From: Sympetrum striolatum
Taxonomy: Eukaryota > Arthropoda > Insecta > Odonata > Libellulidae
Assembly (NCBI GenBank): GCA_947579665.1
Contig: OX388351.1
Coordinates: 2,294,001-2,358,000, forward strand
Direction of reading: 5' to 3'
DNA: 64,000 bases
The position numbers and the translations under genes were made by a program. How positions within the stretch are numbered: the stretch's first letter is position 1; each line of letters opens with the position of its first letter. Below the pieces are notes generated by a model. It was not told where the DNA came from, did no database searches, and worked only from the letters and a program-made list of their open reading frames with translations. Positions 23,226 to 36,816 of the stretch are shown here, one piece after another.

Positions 23226-25288
23226 TTCCCCTCCAGATTTAATATTTCCACTTAAATGTGGAACAGAATAGCCGATATGTCAATAGTCTTACTAGCAGTA
23301 TTTGTGAAAGAGTATACATTTTATACTCGCATGTAAGCCGACCCCATTATAAGCCGAGGTACCTAATTTTATTCCAAAAAACTGGAAAAAGTAACAGAGT
23401 CGAACAAAAGCCTAGGGTGGGAAATGCAGCAGGTACTGGTACACAATGAAAAGAATTAGCTTTGAAATTACAGTAATTGAGGCATCGGTAGTTTAGTAAG
23501 AGAGAATTGACAAGGAATTGTTGAATGAGCAAGTGGGGAATTTTCCTGCCGATTGACGACAATGACGCTTCTTTGCCACGGGAGAACTGATAAGGGGAGC
23601 CCTCCCTCGAGTTTAAGAAGAGGGGCCTTGTACTCAGCATAAAAAGTGTGCAGAAAAACTCGGCTTTTGCATGAGTATATAATTGTATTCACTGTTAAAT
23701 TTATTTACATGTATATATAACCATAGGACATTAAACACGTTTTTACGCGATTTAAGTTTATCGCTCTTAAAGTATTCGATTCAAAATGAATTTAAACATA
23801 GTGATTATTACTTTTCCGGGAATTCATGAACATAAAAGGAGAGAAAATATCATACGTGAACGAAATAGGATTTATTTATTTAGCGATTCGATTCGAGATA
23901 ACAGTTATGGAAAATTAGACAACGAAATAAAAATCAAGAATCATAGATCGCAAATATTAGTTTGATTTAAAGAATTTTGCGCAATTTTGGTTGCTAATAT
24001 TCCTACCAAATATTCCACTTTTATGGATGGCAAAAGAAAATTTGTGTGTCCGGAAAAAGTAATATTTTAAACTGAATGGGAACGTGTTAATTGAGAAGCA
24101 CTTAGTGTAAACACCAAAGTGGGATGGCCATTGATAAGCGTGGATTAATAGAAATTCTTGGTGAGAAAGGGATGCCTTAGTTAGGCCTCGATAGGATAAG
24201 AATGAGAATGGACCCAAAGGGGAATGGAAAATCGAGAAAAATTTAGTCAATGGTGATTGCGAAGCTAAGTTCAATAATTATGCATAGGAATAGATGTGGA
24301 TAATTCCAATATATCTAGATCAAAAGATATCACGTTTAGGAGGTGTGAAGAAAGACTTGATATTATCTACACGTATTTATTAAGTCGACCGGTTTCGGCT
24401 ATGCAGCCATCATTTGGTCAAAAGTCTTTATTTGCTCCTTTAGTATGTATTTCCACGAAGTCCGGCCAAATAATTCAGAATTATTCACGTCAAGGGTTGA
24501 TCATCTGTGCAATAAAGCAGCAAGCACTAGAAAAAGATTTACCGCCACTGATTGATATATAAATTGAAATTATAAATACAAATGATTAGTACAGATATTA
24601 CGAAAACAGATCACTCCGATAGAAATCATACGATTATACTAGCAAAAGTGGTATCTTACCAGTGGTTATAGTATAAGCTATAGTGTTAAAGTAAAAGCTG
24701 ATTTTTTCAGGGAAAATGCATGAGGAAACTGAATGTGAAACTTTATATTCTACATTTGTTACTATAGGAAAGTATTAGTGAGAATTTCTAGCAATATAAA
24801 AGTAATATTACCATACTAGTACATCGTAAACGAATTTTGGAAAGTAAGAACGTCAAAGTTCCTTCATGTGCCGTACCCGGACGATTTCGCTAAAGTAGGG
24901 GAGACTGGGACATGTTTTTGTTGTTGTTTATACGAAAATTATTCTAAAGACAAATTGTTCGAACGATAAACTCTTCGAAAATAATGCCACGGTAAAAATG
25001 CCATATGAAAAGCCTACACCCAACCCAACCTCAAGGGAGCAATTAGTTTAACTGGATAGAAGTCAACTCCGAATCAGATCCTTTAATATAAATTGTGGAT
25101 GTCTTCAGATTCATTAGAATGGTCCACTTTCCAAGAATTAATCACTTGAAGAATTCATTCAATCAAACAAGCCTTAACTTGGTGGATACTTAACTAGATA
25201 GGATACTAATTCACAGGCTAAACCACAAGCGTCATTGACTTGAAATGTTTACAGCGTATAGGCCCAACCCCCTGAATAAATGCCATTT
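23226..25288. other. No recognised gene
   Basis: Nothing coding that I can support. GACCGGTTTCGGCTATGCAGCC at 24388-24409 has a core (ACCGGTTTCG) that also occurs in the inverted-repeat element at 36.7 kb. Confidence 0.45.
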
Positions 25289-25942
25289 TACCTCAGTGTC
25301 ATGGGTTCGATTCCAGAGGGCCCCAAAGTCCCAATGTTTCCCATTTAAAAGCATTGCTTTGATTTTCGGGAATTAAGAAAAATACTTTACGGATAGGTAG
25401 AGAATCAAAACTCAAGGAGCCTGTAGATATAGTCATGATTTATCAAAAATATAAATGATTTTTACAGAAAACATCCTTGGTTCGATGCTAGGATGATGCA
25501 AAACTCTACCTTTTGAAATACATTGGGGTAGTTTTTCATTATTTTTTCATGCACTTATCGAAATGATAGGAAGTTCTTGCTTAGACACAAGATGCATATT
25601 AAGACACGGTTTAAGAAAAAAATTAGAGAAGACCATGCTCTTCCTGGGTTCGATGCCAGAGCACATTACAATTTCTCACATAAGGAATATATGTGAAAAG
25701 TAGGACGTCGTTTGAGGCAGTTGGAGCAAATATGTCTGCTTGAGTTTTCACAAATAGTTAAAGATGGTGAACTGCTATTATGCTGCATAGTAATTATTAC
25801 CAGGAAGACCTGAGTTCGATGTCGGACGGATAAAATGCAGCGAATTTTAAGAATATTTTCAATCCATTTTTTTTCTTTTGAGGACCCTCTCGATATGATG
25901 CCGACTTGAAATTAGTGTTATCGATATGCTTGCAGTATGCAA
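25289..25942 (+). repeat. B-box (tRNA T-arm-like) unit array, 4 units
   Basis: Four units start with GGTTCGATTCC (25304), GGTTCGATGCT (25479), GGTTCGATGCC (25648) and AGTTCGATGTC (25813), spaced 175, 169 and 165 bp. The third has CTGG and CCAG flanks, as in a tRNA T arm. The block begins with CCTCAGTGTCATGG and ends with TGCTTGCAGTATGCAA, as does the longer copy at 49.4 kb. By sequence between boxes, units 1 and 2 match units 1 and 2 there, and units 3 and 4 match units 5 and 6. No reading frame. The function is unknown; B boxes are the binding site of TFIIIC in tRNA genes. Confidence 0.75.
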
Positions 25943-28189
25943 TACTGTGTATAATAATAATATTCGTATATTATATGGTGATAGTATGGCGTACATAAGA
26001 CACCACAATAAGGCTAATTGTTCAACTAATTAATTAGTATGAATGACGAGTAAATAAGTACAAATGAAAAATAGAAATAATTCTTGGAAGAGTGTGTCAA
26101 ATCCTTGTGCCCCGGTCTCCACTATTTCGTTTAAAGACGTTTCCCTCAAGGAAAGATTCGTCCAAGGGCAGTTCGCCAACGGAAATTTTTATTCTTCTCG
26201 CACAAGACATACCACTCTAACATTTCTCATGCAAGAGTCAGTTCATATCATATCGAAAGGATATTTCACCAAAAGATTTTTGTAAATATATTCCTTTATC
26301 CTTTGGGTGAAATCCTTGGATAAATAAATATTGATCGAAGAAATGTTGAGTAAAAATTCTCGGGTGAAAATTACCGGATTTAAAATCTCCAGGTGGAAAT
26401 TCCAAAGAGAAACCTTCCGAGAAACAGTATGAATAAAAGAATGAAAATCGAAAATTTAGAGAAAAAACTGGGTCTTAACATGAGAATAAGACAGGAAAAC
26501 AGGGTGAAGATAAAAAAGGAATGAATAGGATGAAGGAGACTTAGGTTAAAGAAAAGATAGGAGCAAAAGAAAAGAGTAGAGAAAGGAAAGAGCATTATCC
26601 TATCTTCTTCGACCGAACGAAACCTTTATCTCGTCTCCCAAGGATTCTGTTGACGAGTACAAAAAGAATACTCCTGCGTCATGGTGTTTTGAAGGTTCTT
26701 TGGGAAATTCAGATTCCGAAAATAAGAGAGTCGTAGAGACTTTTTGGCACGTTGTTATTAAAATAAGTATTCGAACAAAGCATTGTCTGAGCTATAATTT
26801 CGAGCCTTTATCGGAGCAGAAATTCACGGTTCGGATCTTTCCTTTGAGAGGATCCTTGGAATTCTCTTTCTATTATAATTGAGGCGTATTTTTTATTCTA
26901 AAACATTTCGCGATTTCCGATATTTTAATCACTACTCGACGACTAGGTTAAGTAATAAAACCATTCTCTGTAAGTAAAGGGATCGAAACTCTTTGATAAA
27001 TCGAAATGTCTTTGTATCAGATATCGATCCATTGCTTTCGAGTCGATCCTCGTTAGATCTGATGGTTCTTTATTTCTATGTTCCGAGAAGTCATAGTATT
27101 CTTTCAATTCTCTACTAAGAAGCAGTAAAATTCAGGATGGTGATATATGATTTACATCAGATGAATAGTATTAATCGAGAATCCAACTTGAGAATGGTAA
27201 TGGGAAACCTGTTAGGAAAGCAGTTAACGCGAGGGAAATCTTGAGTAAACAATCGAGAATCTACTATAATTATAACCTTCATGTAAATACATACTTATAC
27301 GGTTATTATTTCGATGAAAGCAGTTCTTTATAAGAAACGCATTGAAGCAAATTTTGAAGATTGATTTCAAACTTCCCGATGAGATTTAAAACATGAAATT
27401 TGGGTTTTCAAAAGGAGACCAATTGGTTCTGGTCCAAATAACTCGAAAATACTCCTATTTGAAATGCATAAAATTAATTTTTCTGATGTAGGTTTCATTT
27501 ATTACAAATTAAATTAGAAAAGCTAGTTTACGAAATTGGTACAACTAGTACGAAAAGATGAGCCGTTGAATAGAGATTTTTATTTCAATCAAGTGATATT
27601 GTTTTCTATTCAAAACAGCTATAATTCGGACAAAAAATAGACGAAGGTTTTACGAAAAACCGTAATTGTAAACCATCTCATCCGTGTACCCCATCCGATC
27701 TTCCTGACGACCAACACAGTTTTTGAATCCGAATTCATGTATTTTCTCATAAGAATATTAGGGAAATCTAGGACTCCATAGAAAGATAAAGATTTATTTA
27801 GCGTGGTGGATATACATTGCATTTCGTTTATTCGACGGTTAAAACTATTATCCATCTTATTTTTTCGACGTTTTAGCATTTAGCGGTCAGAAATGTAATG
27901 CGTTTGTTATTTCTTCCGAAATCTATCGAATACTTCTTAATTTTATCGGCAATTGCTGAGACGACCATCATTTCTGTTGATACAGCACTTATAGCCTCCG
28001 ATTCGGTTATTTCTAACCAAAAATTAAATATGTAAAATTTCTGCAGCGAGAGTATAAATGAACTTGACGTGCATTCCTAAAGAAATTTGCAGGCATTGGA
28101 TTTATAAATGTATACATTGTACAGATAAAAACACAATGGTTTTATAGTATTAATAAAAAGGGAATAATTTTGGATATTGATATGTAATA
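25943..28189. other. No recognised gene
   Basis: AT-rich with short chance-length frames only (73 codons at 26064, 60 codons at 26700, 86 codons minus at 27619). Confidence 0.45.
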
Positions 28190-28463
28190 TCTAAGAGATC
28201 CTTGGGAAAAAGAATTATTCACTGCAGAAAAATATCCAGTACGAAAGAGGATGCAAGAAATGAAAGCATGCTAACCAATGGAAATTGTAAAAAGACGAGA
28301 AGGAACAAGACAAAAATAAAATACCTAAACAATTACTTCAGGTATATATTGGAAAATTAAAGTTTACACTCGAATAAGTATTGTCAATAAATATGAAAAT
28401 TTATAGAAATATAATTATATAAAAAACACAACTATGAAAATTTTAATGAAAAAATAGCAAACA
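28190..28463 (-). mobile_element. LINE 3' untranslated fragment
   Basis: TAAGAGATCCTTGGGAAAAAG...CACTGCAGAAAAATATCCA resembles 35759-35815, which lies upstream of the 3' tail of the LINE at 35.6 kb. The tail itself is not attached on the left side, so this is a truncated copy. Confidence 0.45.
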
Positions 28464-28560
28464 ATAATAATAGTAAGTCGTCTTTATTTTTGCGAGTTTG
28501 AGACTAAAATTCACTTCTTCCATCTCACTCCTATATTCAGGTCTATAAAAAAATTAAAGA
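28464..28560 (-). mobile_element. LINE 3' end with (TTA)n tail
   Basis: AATAATAATAGTAAGTCGTCTTTATTT...GAGTTTGAGACT...CTTCTTCCATC aligns with 35627-35695. On the minus strand it is the last 90 bases of the same LINE family, ending in a TTA microsatellite. Severely 5' truncated. Confidence 0.6.
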
Positions 28561-31500
28561 AATATCTAAATATATATTATAATAGATTCTGTTGTAAGGC
28601 ATAGTTATGCGTACAATAATTCCAGTGGCCACAGTAAACTTTTTCATATTTCCAAAACAGTACGTTTTTATTTTTCTATTTCAGGGAAGAGCCATTTCCC
28701 ATGAATGGCAATGTAATAGAATCCGTCCGAAGTCCACATCGATGTTTATAAGGATTGACTCTCAACACCTTGTCTCGGCGGAATGATGACCGAGAAAAAT
28801 GGGACGACGAGAGGCGTGACTTGAATGGGATGGAAAAATAAATGATGCCGAAAAAGAGTATTTCGGGAACGCGGGTCACGTGGGCCGACGAATGGAAAAA
28901 AGCGTTCTTGGGGAGGAGCATTTCAAGAATGGAGAAATTGGTTAAGGAGAAAAGATGTGCGAGGCCAGGTTTCCAGGACATTTAAAGTTACTAAGAAATA
29001 CATAGTCTCTGGAATAGGTCTCCTGATACAATATGTTTTGATACTACTTTAGTTAACAAATTAACCGTACTAAATTGTATGAGGTTTGATAATTTTTTAA
29101 ATATTAAACTAAATTTTTGGTAATAAAACCTACTTTTTAACATGTAAAAACTTAATGAGGTGAAAGAGATACCTTTTGGGACTCGCCAATACTTAAACAC
29201 CTCGCATTCAAAAAGCTATTAAATTACAACTGCAAAATATCCTGTCATCAGAGGTAGCCCAAATAACATATCAGTCCCAAATTACACACATTCGTTATTT
29301 GTTTCACATTTTATTGTTACTGAATAAAAATATTATATTTAAGATGGCAAAATATTATGGAAAGTAAAAGTGGGTATGTAGAACATTGAAAGAAATTTTA
29401 ATTTGCTATTACTTTCTTTTTATCCTTAAAATCAATGCACCCGAACTTATGAGCAGTTATCCAAAGTGTAGAAGAACCTTATAGCAATCCTGATGATGTT
29501 ATCAAATTAAAAACACCAGCTACAGTATGTATGCAGTGCATGGGCTCCAGCAGGCAGTCTTTATTTTCGTGATTTAGAATGGTCCACAGGAAATGAGCGT
29601 TTTATTAAAAATGGAAGAAGCAAAGAAGGGAATCTTCGAGGAAAGAAGATGAAATCTAAGGTTAGACTTTTACAGCAAATTTAGAAAGTATACGCTTTCG
29701 TCAGACTTATTATTTGCTTCATATGCATCCTTTTATATAAATGGATCAGTAAGGCGAGGAAAACTGAAAATTCAGAGAAGGTAGAGTTTAATGTTACAAT
29801 AAAACCCATGTCGTCGGAAAGAAGCATCCGTATCTGGGTATCAAAAACAGACGTGGGAACTTTGTTACCCCTTTTCCCGGACAGGGAAAGAAATTCCACC
29901 AAATTCAGTTAATTTTGGGGGTCAAAGAGAAGGAATAGCGAATCCATTCAAATATCTTTCACACATTCTAAGCGATCGCAATGAGGCCCTTTTTCGTTCC
30001 TTCGAGAGGGAATTTCTCCACGATCGATGCAAGAGGCACTCGCAGAGGTGATAATGTTCCATTGAGGAAAGACGAATCACGCGATCTTTCAAAATCCTCG
30101 TTATGACGCAACTTTCGCAGATTTACCGCCTTCGTGCTCTAACATTCAAACGTTTCGTTTTAAAAAGTTACCGGTGCGACACGCCACTCTATATGAAAGG
30201 CTTACGAAAAATTGCGTTTGGAATTTTTAATTCGCGTATTCGGAGCTGATTTCATAAGGAAATTGGGTCTGACTTTTCCGCAATTTTTCCCTTTTCAGTA
30301 AAATACCTATTTTGGCGATGCATTTTCCTCATCTTCCAAGATTATATTTGAAAGCTTATGAAATTTAGCACTGCTTCCGTAATATAATAGTAATTAATAA
30401 TAAAATGTGTTAGTAGTCCAATATTTGTTCGAAACTACCTTGTTTTTTTTTCGACAAATAATCTTTATCCATAGTTATCCATAGTTAGTTATCTATAGTT
30501 AGCCAATACTTAGTCGAAATAGAGACTATAAGCTTTTCAATGCATAAATACAATTACATTATATTAAAGGTAATCGTTCAATTAACACTTTTTACACCAC
30601 TTCTATACCCAGATTTCCTTTTTACTAAATTCTAAATAAATTCCATAAGCTATAGCAATACGAAATACCGCCTTATGCGATCAAAGTATCGTTCCCGAGA
30701 GAACCTTAGCGGCCTACGGAGACCTGAAAATGCGAATTGGCTCAATGCTCAACTCCACCCTCGCCATTTTCCCCAAATGCAATTCGAATCCGTCTCGGGT
30801 ATCGCAAGGAAATATTTTCTCGCCGATCAATATTTGAAATTGTAACAGCGAAAGCATATTTTATTCGTGAAGTATTGATATACAAGCTATGTTACCCGTT
30901 TGATGAGTGTTTAACGTATTATCTCTTTCAAATGTTAATAAATCCCTTTAAAATAATATCATTCACATATTCCCAAAGCGTGGAAATCTGAACGGTGCTT
31001 AGAACGGTTGAAATCTTTCTGAAGGAATAGTGCGGAATTGCGCGAGATAATTTCGAAATTCGGAATGAGTTTTCTGCTAACTTCTTTTACTGTACTGCTT
31101 TTTAGATTGTTTTTAACATAAATTGGAACTTTAAATGGAAATAACAAAAACCAACGTCATCAAAATTGGTACTCAACATTTTCGGGGAATCACTCAGTCT
31201 ATAAGCTTGCAATTTTCTTTTGATATATACTAGCTTTAGGAGTTTTTCGTTGTCTAGAACTTTGTTAAATTTTAAATTTCATGAATTTTATAAAAAATTG
31301 ACGCATAATATGTAAAAATCCGCCATTCTGTTGAAACACAGAGCATTAAACGTCGACCAACAAATCTACAAATTTTTCTCATTTTCCGCTCTGTTTCATA
31401 TTCTTAGAATAGGTATTTGAAATCATAATTTCGTTATTTTGCTGCAATTATGATTAAAATAATGCTAATGCTTCTCAATAGCATATCCAGTACATCTATA

Positions 31501-34500
31501 CTGGGATATAGGCCACTGATTTTTGTCTGAATCGTAAAAGAGATGAATAGCTCTTCGATAGCTTAATCCTATGATAAATAGATTTACTCTCCGCGCAATA
31601 ATGTCTGCAAATTACTCCATTATTCCTCCTCCACCTTCATGATTGTTACGCTCGATTTAATTCCTCAAAAGAGTGAATTCTCTTTGACCTTACGCTACTT
31701 GCGTATGACTCCAAAAATAAACTGATTTCGCAATCAAAGGCAAACTCCCATCTTTAAGCGTGTAGATTCACGGAGCCGGAGGAAAAATAACATTAATATT
31801 CCGCTTTCAATTTGCAAGGGAAACACCGGTTTTACCACTTTTTCACCCAAACAAAACCTCCTTTGTCTCTTTCGGTATTTTTTCTATACGGGCTATCCTC
31901 TCGCGTGGAACCGAATAAACAAACTGTGCGCACCCCTTTCTCACCTCTTTCCACTTAAAAAACCCCTTTTCCCATCCTTTCACAGAAGCCTCCATTTCGA
32001 AAGGTTTTTCGAGATCACTTTGGATGGCACGCATCGCGGGATAGGAATCCTTTCCTCCACTTCTAGACTCGTAACTTTCCTCTCTCTCTCGGCACAAAGA
32101 CAGACCTACCGATTTTTTCACGTGGAAGTTTTATGGGGGATAGCGTATGCATCCCATTTGGCCTTCTGGGCTTCAATACGAGAGGAAGAAGAGCTCGTCC
32201 GGTATACCACCGGAGCCATGAAACGTACGAAACTATGATTGATTGACTCGCGAAGTAACCGACGGAAGAATTAACTTTTAAAACTAGGATTAATTTTACA
32301 AGTGAAAAGTGGAACATCTGGTTTTTAGCCCTAGTAACATGAGACTTTTTCGCTTCCTAGTATTCCCTGCGTATCCCACGGTTATAAGAACGATAATATT
32401 TTTAAGGAAGTCTGGAAATCGGGTACTTCTTCGTGATAAGCACAATCTTCATAACGCAGTATAGTAGAATAACTAGAATTCATCCTTTTTCCTCCCTACG
32501 ATTTTTAATACTTATTATTTGTTTTTGAAAGTTTATTTAAGACTTACGGAAAGAATTGTGATCCGTCAGAGAGGTACCAGAAGCATTACATCGAATTACA
32601 GAATAGGGTTTGAATAATTATTCCATTGCTAATAAATAATTAGCTCAAATATACGTCAGTAACTAACCGTTTCTTGCCGAATTTATGACCTTACTACCTC
32701 TTATATTCGCATAACATTCATGGCTCTGAGAAATATGCGCGAATCGAACATGACGGTCTCTTTCCTTCTGACCTTCGAAAGAAAAAGCGGTTCTTCTGAG
32801 TAGAATATAGAAAATCCTCGAATATATTTGTGCTGCATAATCTATGTTTTAAATTATATCAGCATACAATATTTATTTATTAAATTATAATCAGTATATA
32901 AATAAAATGAGTCGGTGAAAAATTAGCATAAAAAGTTCTTATTTTTTATACATCTTTCTGCATTCTTATTTATATTTCTCTATCGTGAGAAATCTATAAG
33001 CAAATTGCGAATAATACCTGATGAGCAATTCTTCTTACTACCATTAATGGTTAATTAAATAATCCATTTATAGTTATTTGCTGTCAGTCAACGTCAATGC
33101 ACAAATACCCCAAATTTAGGTGATCCGTTCTTCATTGATATAACTGATTAATATCCGATATACATCTTTTCTACTTGACAAAAATTACGTACTTGACGTA
33201 TATTAATTTTTTCTCCATTATAATATGACTATTGCTTTTGGGAACAATACTTATTGTAAATACCAGTACAAGGTGCAAGAAGACAAACACAGAAATTTTC
33301 TTGTAGGCATGCATAGCAGTTTTTTAATTCCCTGTTGCACCCTATTTGTAGACTAAATTTTTCGATATAAAGTTCGACAAATTCATTAGGAATTCCGGTA
33401 ATTCTAAAGAAAGGGGATAATTTTGGAATCGTGATTATCTTGTATTCCTCCTATTCCCGTAATTCTATCCTTAAAGTAAACCTATCTACCGATAGGTTCT
33501 ATTCAGAAAATCGATCCTGTTCCGCCACCAGACATCTAAATCCGCCTTCGGATCCGACCATTTCAGCGTATGCAACACGCAATACAAGAGCGGTCTCGTG
33601 ACCCATACGTAAACTTGCGGCCATCCGACGACAAAAGACACTGTCGGAAATTCCGTCGGTGTCGGGAAGTGATTAGACGATCCCTCAACGGGGGAAAGGT
33701 GACCTGAGAGAGAGTGAGATTAGTTTCTGGGAGTGTCGCCTTGATAAGTCCACGGATGTGCGAGGGCTGAATGTGAGAGGAAGGGACCTCTCGTGGATGT
33801 AGCCAATAACAAACGAAGATGGCCATTGTTAGAGGAAACCCCCTAGAGCGGTTCGAGGGTTATATTTTTGGGAACGAGTTCGATTTATTGCTTTATTATT
33901 AGCAAGAAGGTGAGTTGAAGGAAAGATATATTGATGTCTCTCTCGTGGGTTTCCACTTGGTTTGTCTCCAGTAAAGAATAAAGAACGTGAGAGTTGAAAA
34001 TAGCAACCTTCTAGTTCGTAGACGTGGTCAGAGTTGCGAATAAAATAATTAAAATATTTTTATTTGTTATTTTATACCCAATACATTTTGATCCTCACGA
34101 AGAAACATTTATAAATGGGAGAAACTTCAGAAAATAACTTTCCCTACGGACAATACTAGAAAATATTACGTATGGAATTAAAGCTTCATGTTCCTGTATT
34201 AGTATCAATAAATGTAGCACTCAATGTTCTATGATAAAAATTCATAGGGATCATTACGCATTATCACTCACTCGTCTACAAATCCGTCAATCCAAATCTC
34301 TCCATCTTACTTCATTTTCTAAAAAAAGCAAGATTATTCTACCAACCGATAGAAAATTACTCTATCGTCATGAATTCACATTAGCAATAGCCTTATTTGT
34401 ATTATAACAATGAGAAGTTGTGCCGGAGATTTATAAGTCGTGGTTGGTGTTGACTTTCGTGACTTGAGAATGACACTTGTGTGTTGAAAGTAGTCGTCAA

Positions 34501-35626
34501 TTGAAATAAAACGTTTTGTAGAAACCTGAATGTTTCGTCCAATCATTCACCATGAATAAAAAGATTTTTGCTTGTACTGGACATATTTCAATAGAAGATG
34601 ATTGTATTTCATATTTATAATGAGCAAAACAACGTATAATACATACAACTTATTTATTAAAAGGCATTATGATTAGTGTATAGTAGAATAAATTTGTCCG
34701 GACAGATATTCTCTTGAATTTTAGATACATGTGATAATAGACAACAAAACCATAATTATGCACTGTTATCTGACTTTCATAAAAATAAAATTTTATCTAA
34801 TGGCTCAGTGAATATAAACATGCACATATGATCATCATCATCAGACCAAAAGAGTCACAATAAACTCATCCTCATAAGTAATATGACTATGTGATAATCT
34901 GATGAGTAAAGTGTGTGTCCAACCACGGGTGGTTTTGCTTTGCCTCACTGTTTCCGGAGATTCTAGTATTGGAATAGTAATTAAAATTTTTCGTGACTCC
35001 TTGTAGATTTTCATAAAAATACAACCGTTAAAATACCAATGTATCATAATATAAACTATTAAAAAAGATGGATTTGCAGAGGATATTTAAACAGCCATCC
35101 TATTTTGATGATAAACTGCTATCGGCGAAACTTTTACTGATGTTCCGAAGGAAGCACTATAAAAATAAAGGGTATTTATTCATCAAACAAGAATAGAAAA
35201 GGCTAGTTTCGCCATCACTCACGCGCAGTAAACAGCGCTGGGATCGCCCCTCAAAATATCTGACCGTAATAAATTCCATTCGTCTTCCCCGTTGACAGTG
35301 CATACATTATACCGCGACACCTTGTTAATAAGACCTGCCTATAAAAACAAACTCGCACAAAGTCAACTCGGGAGCAAGAAAATACAATTCCCTCGTCGAT
35401 AATTCGCCTGAGGAAAGAACGCTTCCATAAACTCTCTCTTCCGTTTCATCCTCTTCGTCCCTCGTTTCGACGTTCTCTTCGCTCCGAAAATCCAGTGTGC
35501 GCTAGTAAAAGCTCGCACTGAGCGGTTCGTGCAATTGTTTTTGCAATTGGTTGAATTCCGAGCGGAGAACAAATATCCAAAAACATTCCGGATCTAATGA
35601 CTGATGTAATTACAGATATACCTCGA
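28561..35626. other. No recognised gene
   Basis: Seven kilobases without a gene I can name. More GC-rich patches at about 31840-32230 and 33530-33860 hold overlapping frames of 84-92 codons on both strands, with no family motif. They could be unrecognised exons or regulatory DNA. Confidence 0.4.
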
Positions 35627-36600
35627 ATAATAATAATAATAAATCGTCTTTATTTGGGCGAGACTGAGACTTAAAAGTCTCTTCTTCCATCCAACCCATC
35701 GTCATTAAGTATAAAATAAGAAGTAGAAAAAATTAGAAGAATTGTGGAGGTAAAAAACCTAAGAGATTCTTAGGAAAAAAAATCCACTGCAGGAAAACAC
35801 CCACAAGGAAGGGGGGTGTGAAAAACCTGCGCAAACCTACCAATAGTAATAGCAGAAAGATAAGAAAAGAGAAAAACATTCAAAAATAAATAAATACACT
35901 ACCAATAAGTACTTACATGCGATACATAAATCAGTTCACATTTAAAAAGAGATAGCAATATACAAAGTAACATAAAATAAAAACAAAATAGAAAAAAAAC
36001 GTACATTATCAGAGAAAAAAAATAAAATAAAAGAATATTATTATAAAAAAACAGTATCAAAATAATGCACACAGTATGTATGTACTAGTCAACATTTTAT
36101 ATAACATAGATATTTAGGTAACTCTAAGTAAGAAAAAAAAGAGAGAGAAAAAAAAGAAACAGATGAGAATTATTAGGTATATAGACAGAATAATTACGTA
36201 CTAAGACAAAGAAAGCATCTAATGCGTTGAGAGGAAGAGCAGGAGCAACATCAGTTTGAGTGTGTATGGGATAGAGGAGATTTCTTTTCATTGCTGATTG
36301 CATTGCTGCATTTCGTGTCAGAGCATTTATAGGAAACATTTAAGCAAGGATAGAGGAGTAAAATAAGGTGATTCAGTGAATGCATATTGAAAGAAAGGAG
36401 TAGCGTGGCTTTTCAATTCGGAAGTCTATCTAGCTGAAGGTAATTAAGGCATTTTCTCTTGAAAGAATGAGAGGAAACAGAGAGCTTGATATTAGCCGGA
36501 AGAGAATTCCATAGCTTGCTTGCAGTTACAATATAAGAGTTGTGAAATGTTTCAGTTCGGTGGTGAGGGATAAAGAGTAACCGTACTAGTAATTTTTTCC
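35627..36600 (-). mobile_element. 5'-truncated LINE, C-terminal coding end plus 3' UTR
   Basis: Minus strand. The coding end (36600-36413) reads RLLFIPHHRTETFHNSY, then ASKLWNSLPANIKLS and HSFKRKCLNYLQ before a TGA at 36413-36415. That is the usual end of CR1/Jockey/I-type ORF2 (Arg-Thr..., Trp-Asn-Ser-Leu-Pro, Phe-Lys). About 780 bp of A-rich 3' UTR follows, with a (TTA)n tail at 35627-35642. The same 3' end recurs at 28464-28560. The short coding stretch is open, which suggests moderate age. The endonuclease and most of the reverse transcriptase are missing. Confidence 0.8.
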
Positions 36601-36676
36601 CTTTTTTCGGAATCGGTCAACGAATACAGATTTAAAATTAATGTGTCCAAGATTGACTTAATGGAACATAGCAGTC

Positions 36677-36816
36677 ATCTTGGAAGAAGAACACAATTAA
36701 TAAGACCCCAATGAATTAATTAACAACCGGTTTCGACAACGGGTGGACATCCGGTCGGTGACCAGTCGTTATTAAATTCTACGAGGAAATTACTAATTGT
36801 GTTCTTCTTCCAAGAT
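36677..36816. mobile_element. 140-bp element with perfect 23-bp inverted repeats
   Basis: ATCTTGGAAGAAGAACACAA... (36677-36699) is exactly reverse-complemented at 36794-36816. The interior includes ACCGGTTTCGAC and short GGTCGGTGACC self-complementary segments. MITE-like, without coding sequence. No clear target duplication was seen. Confidence 0.75.

Noticed and set aside
31843..32121. 92-codon minus frame in a GC-richer patch
   Set aside because: It has coding-like amino-acid composition, but overlapping frames on both strands are equally open and nothing is recognisable.
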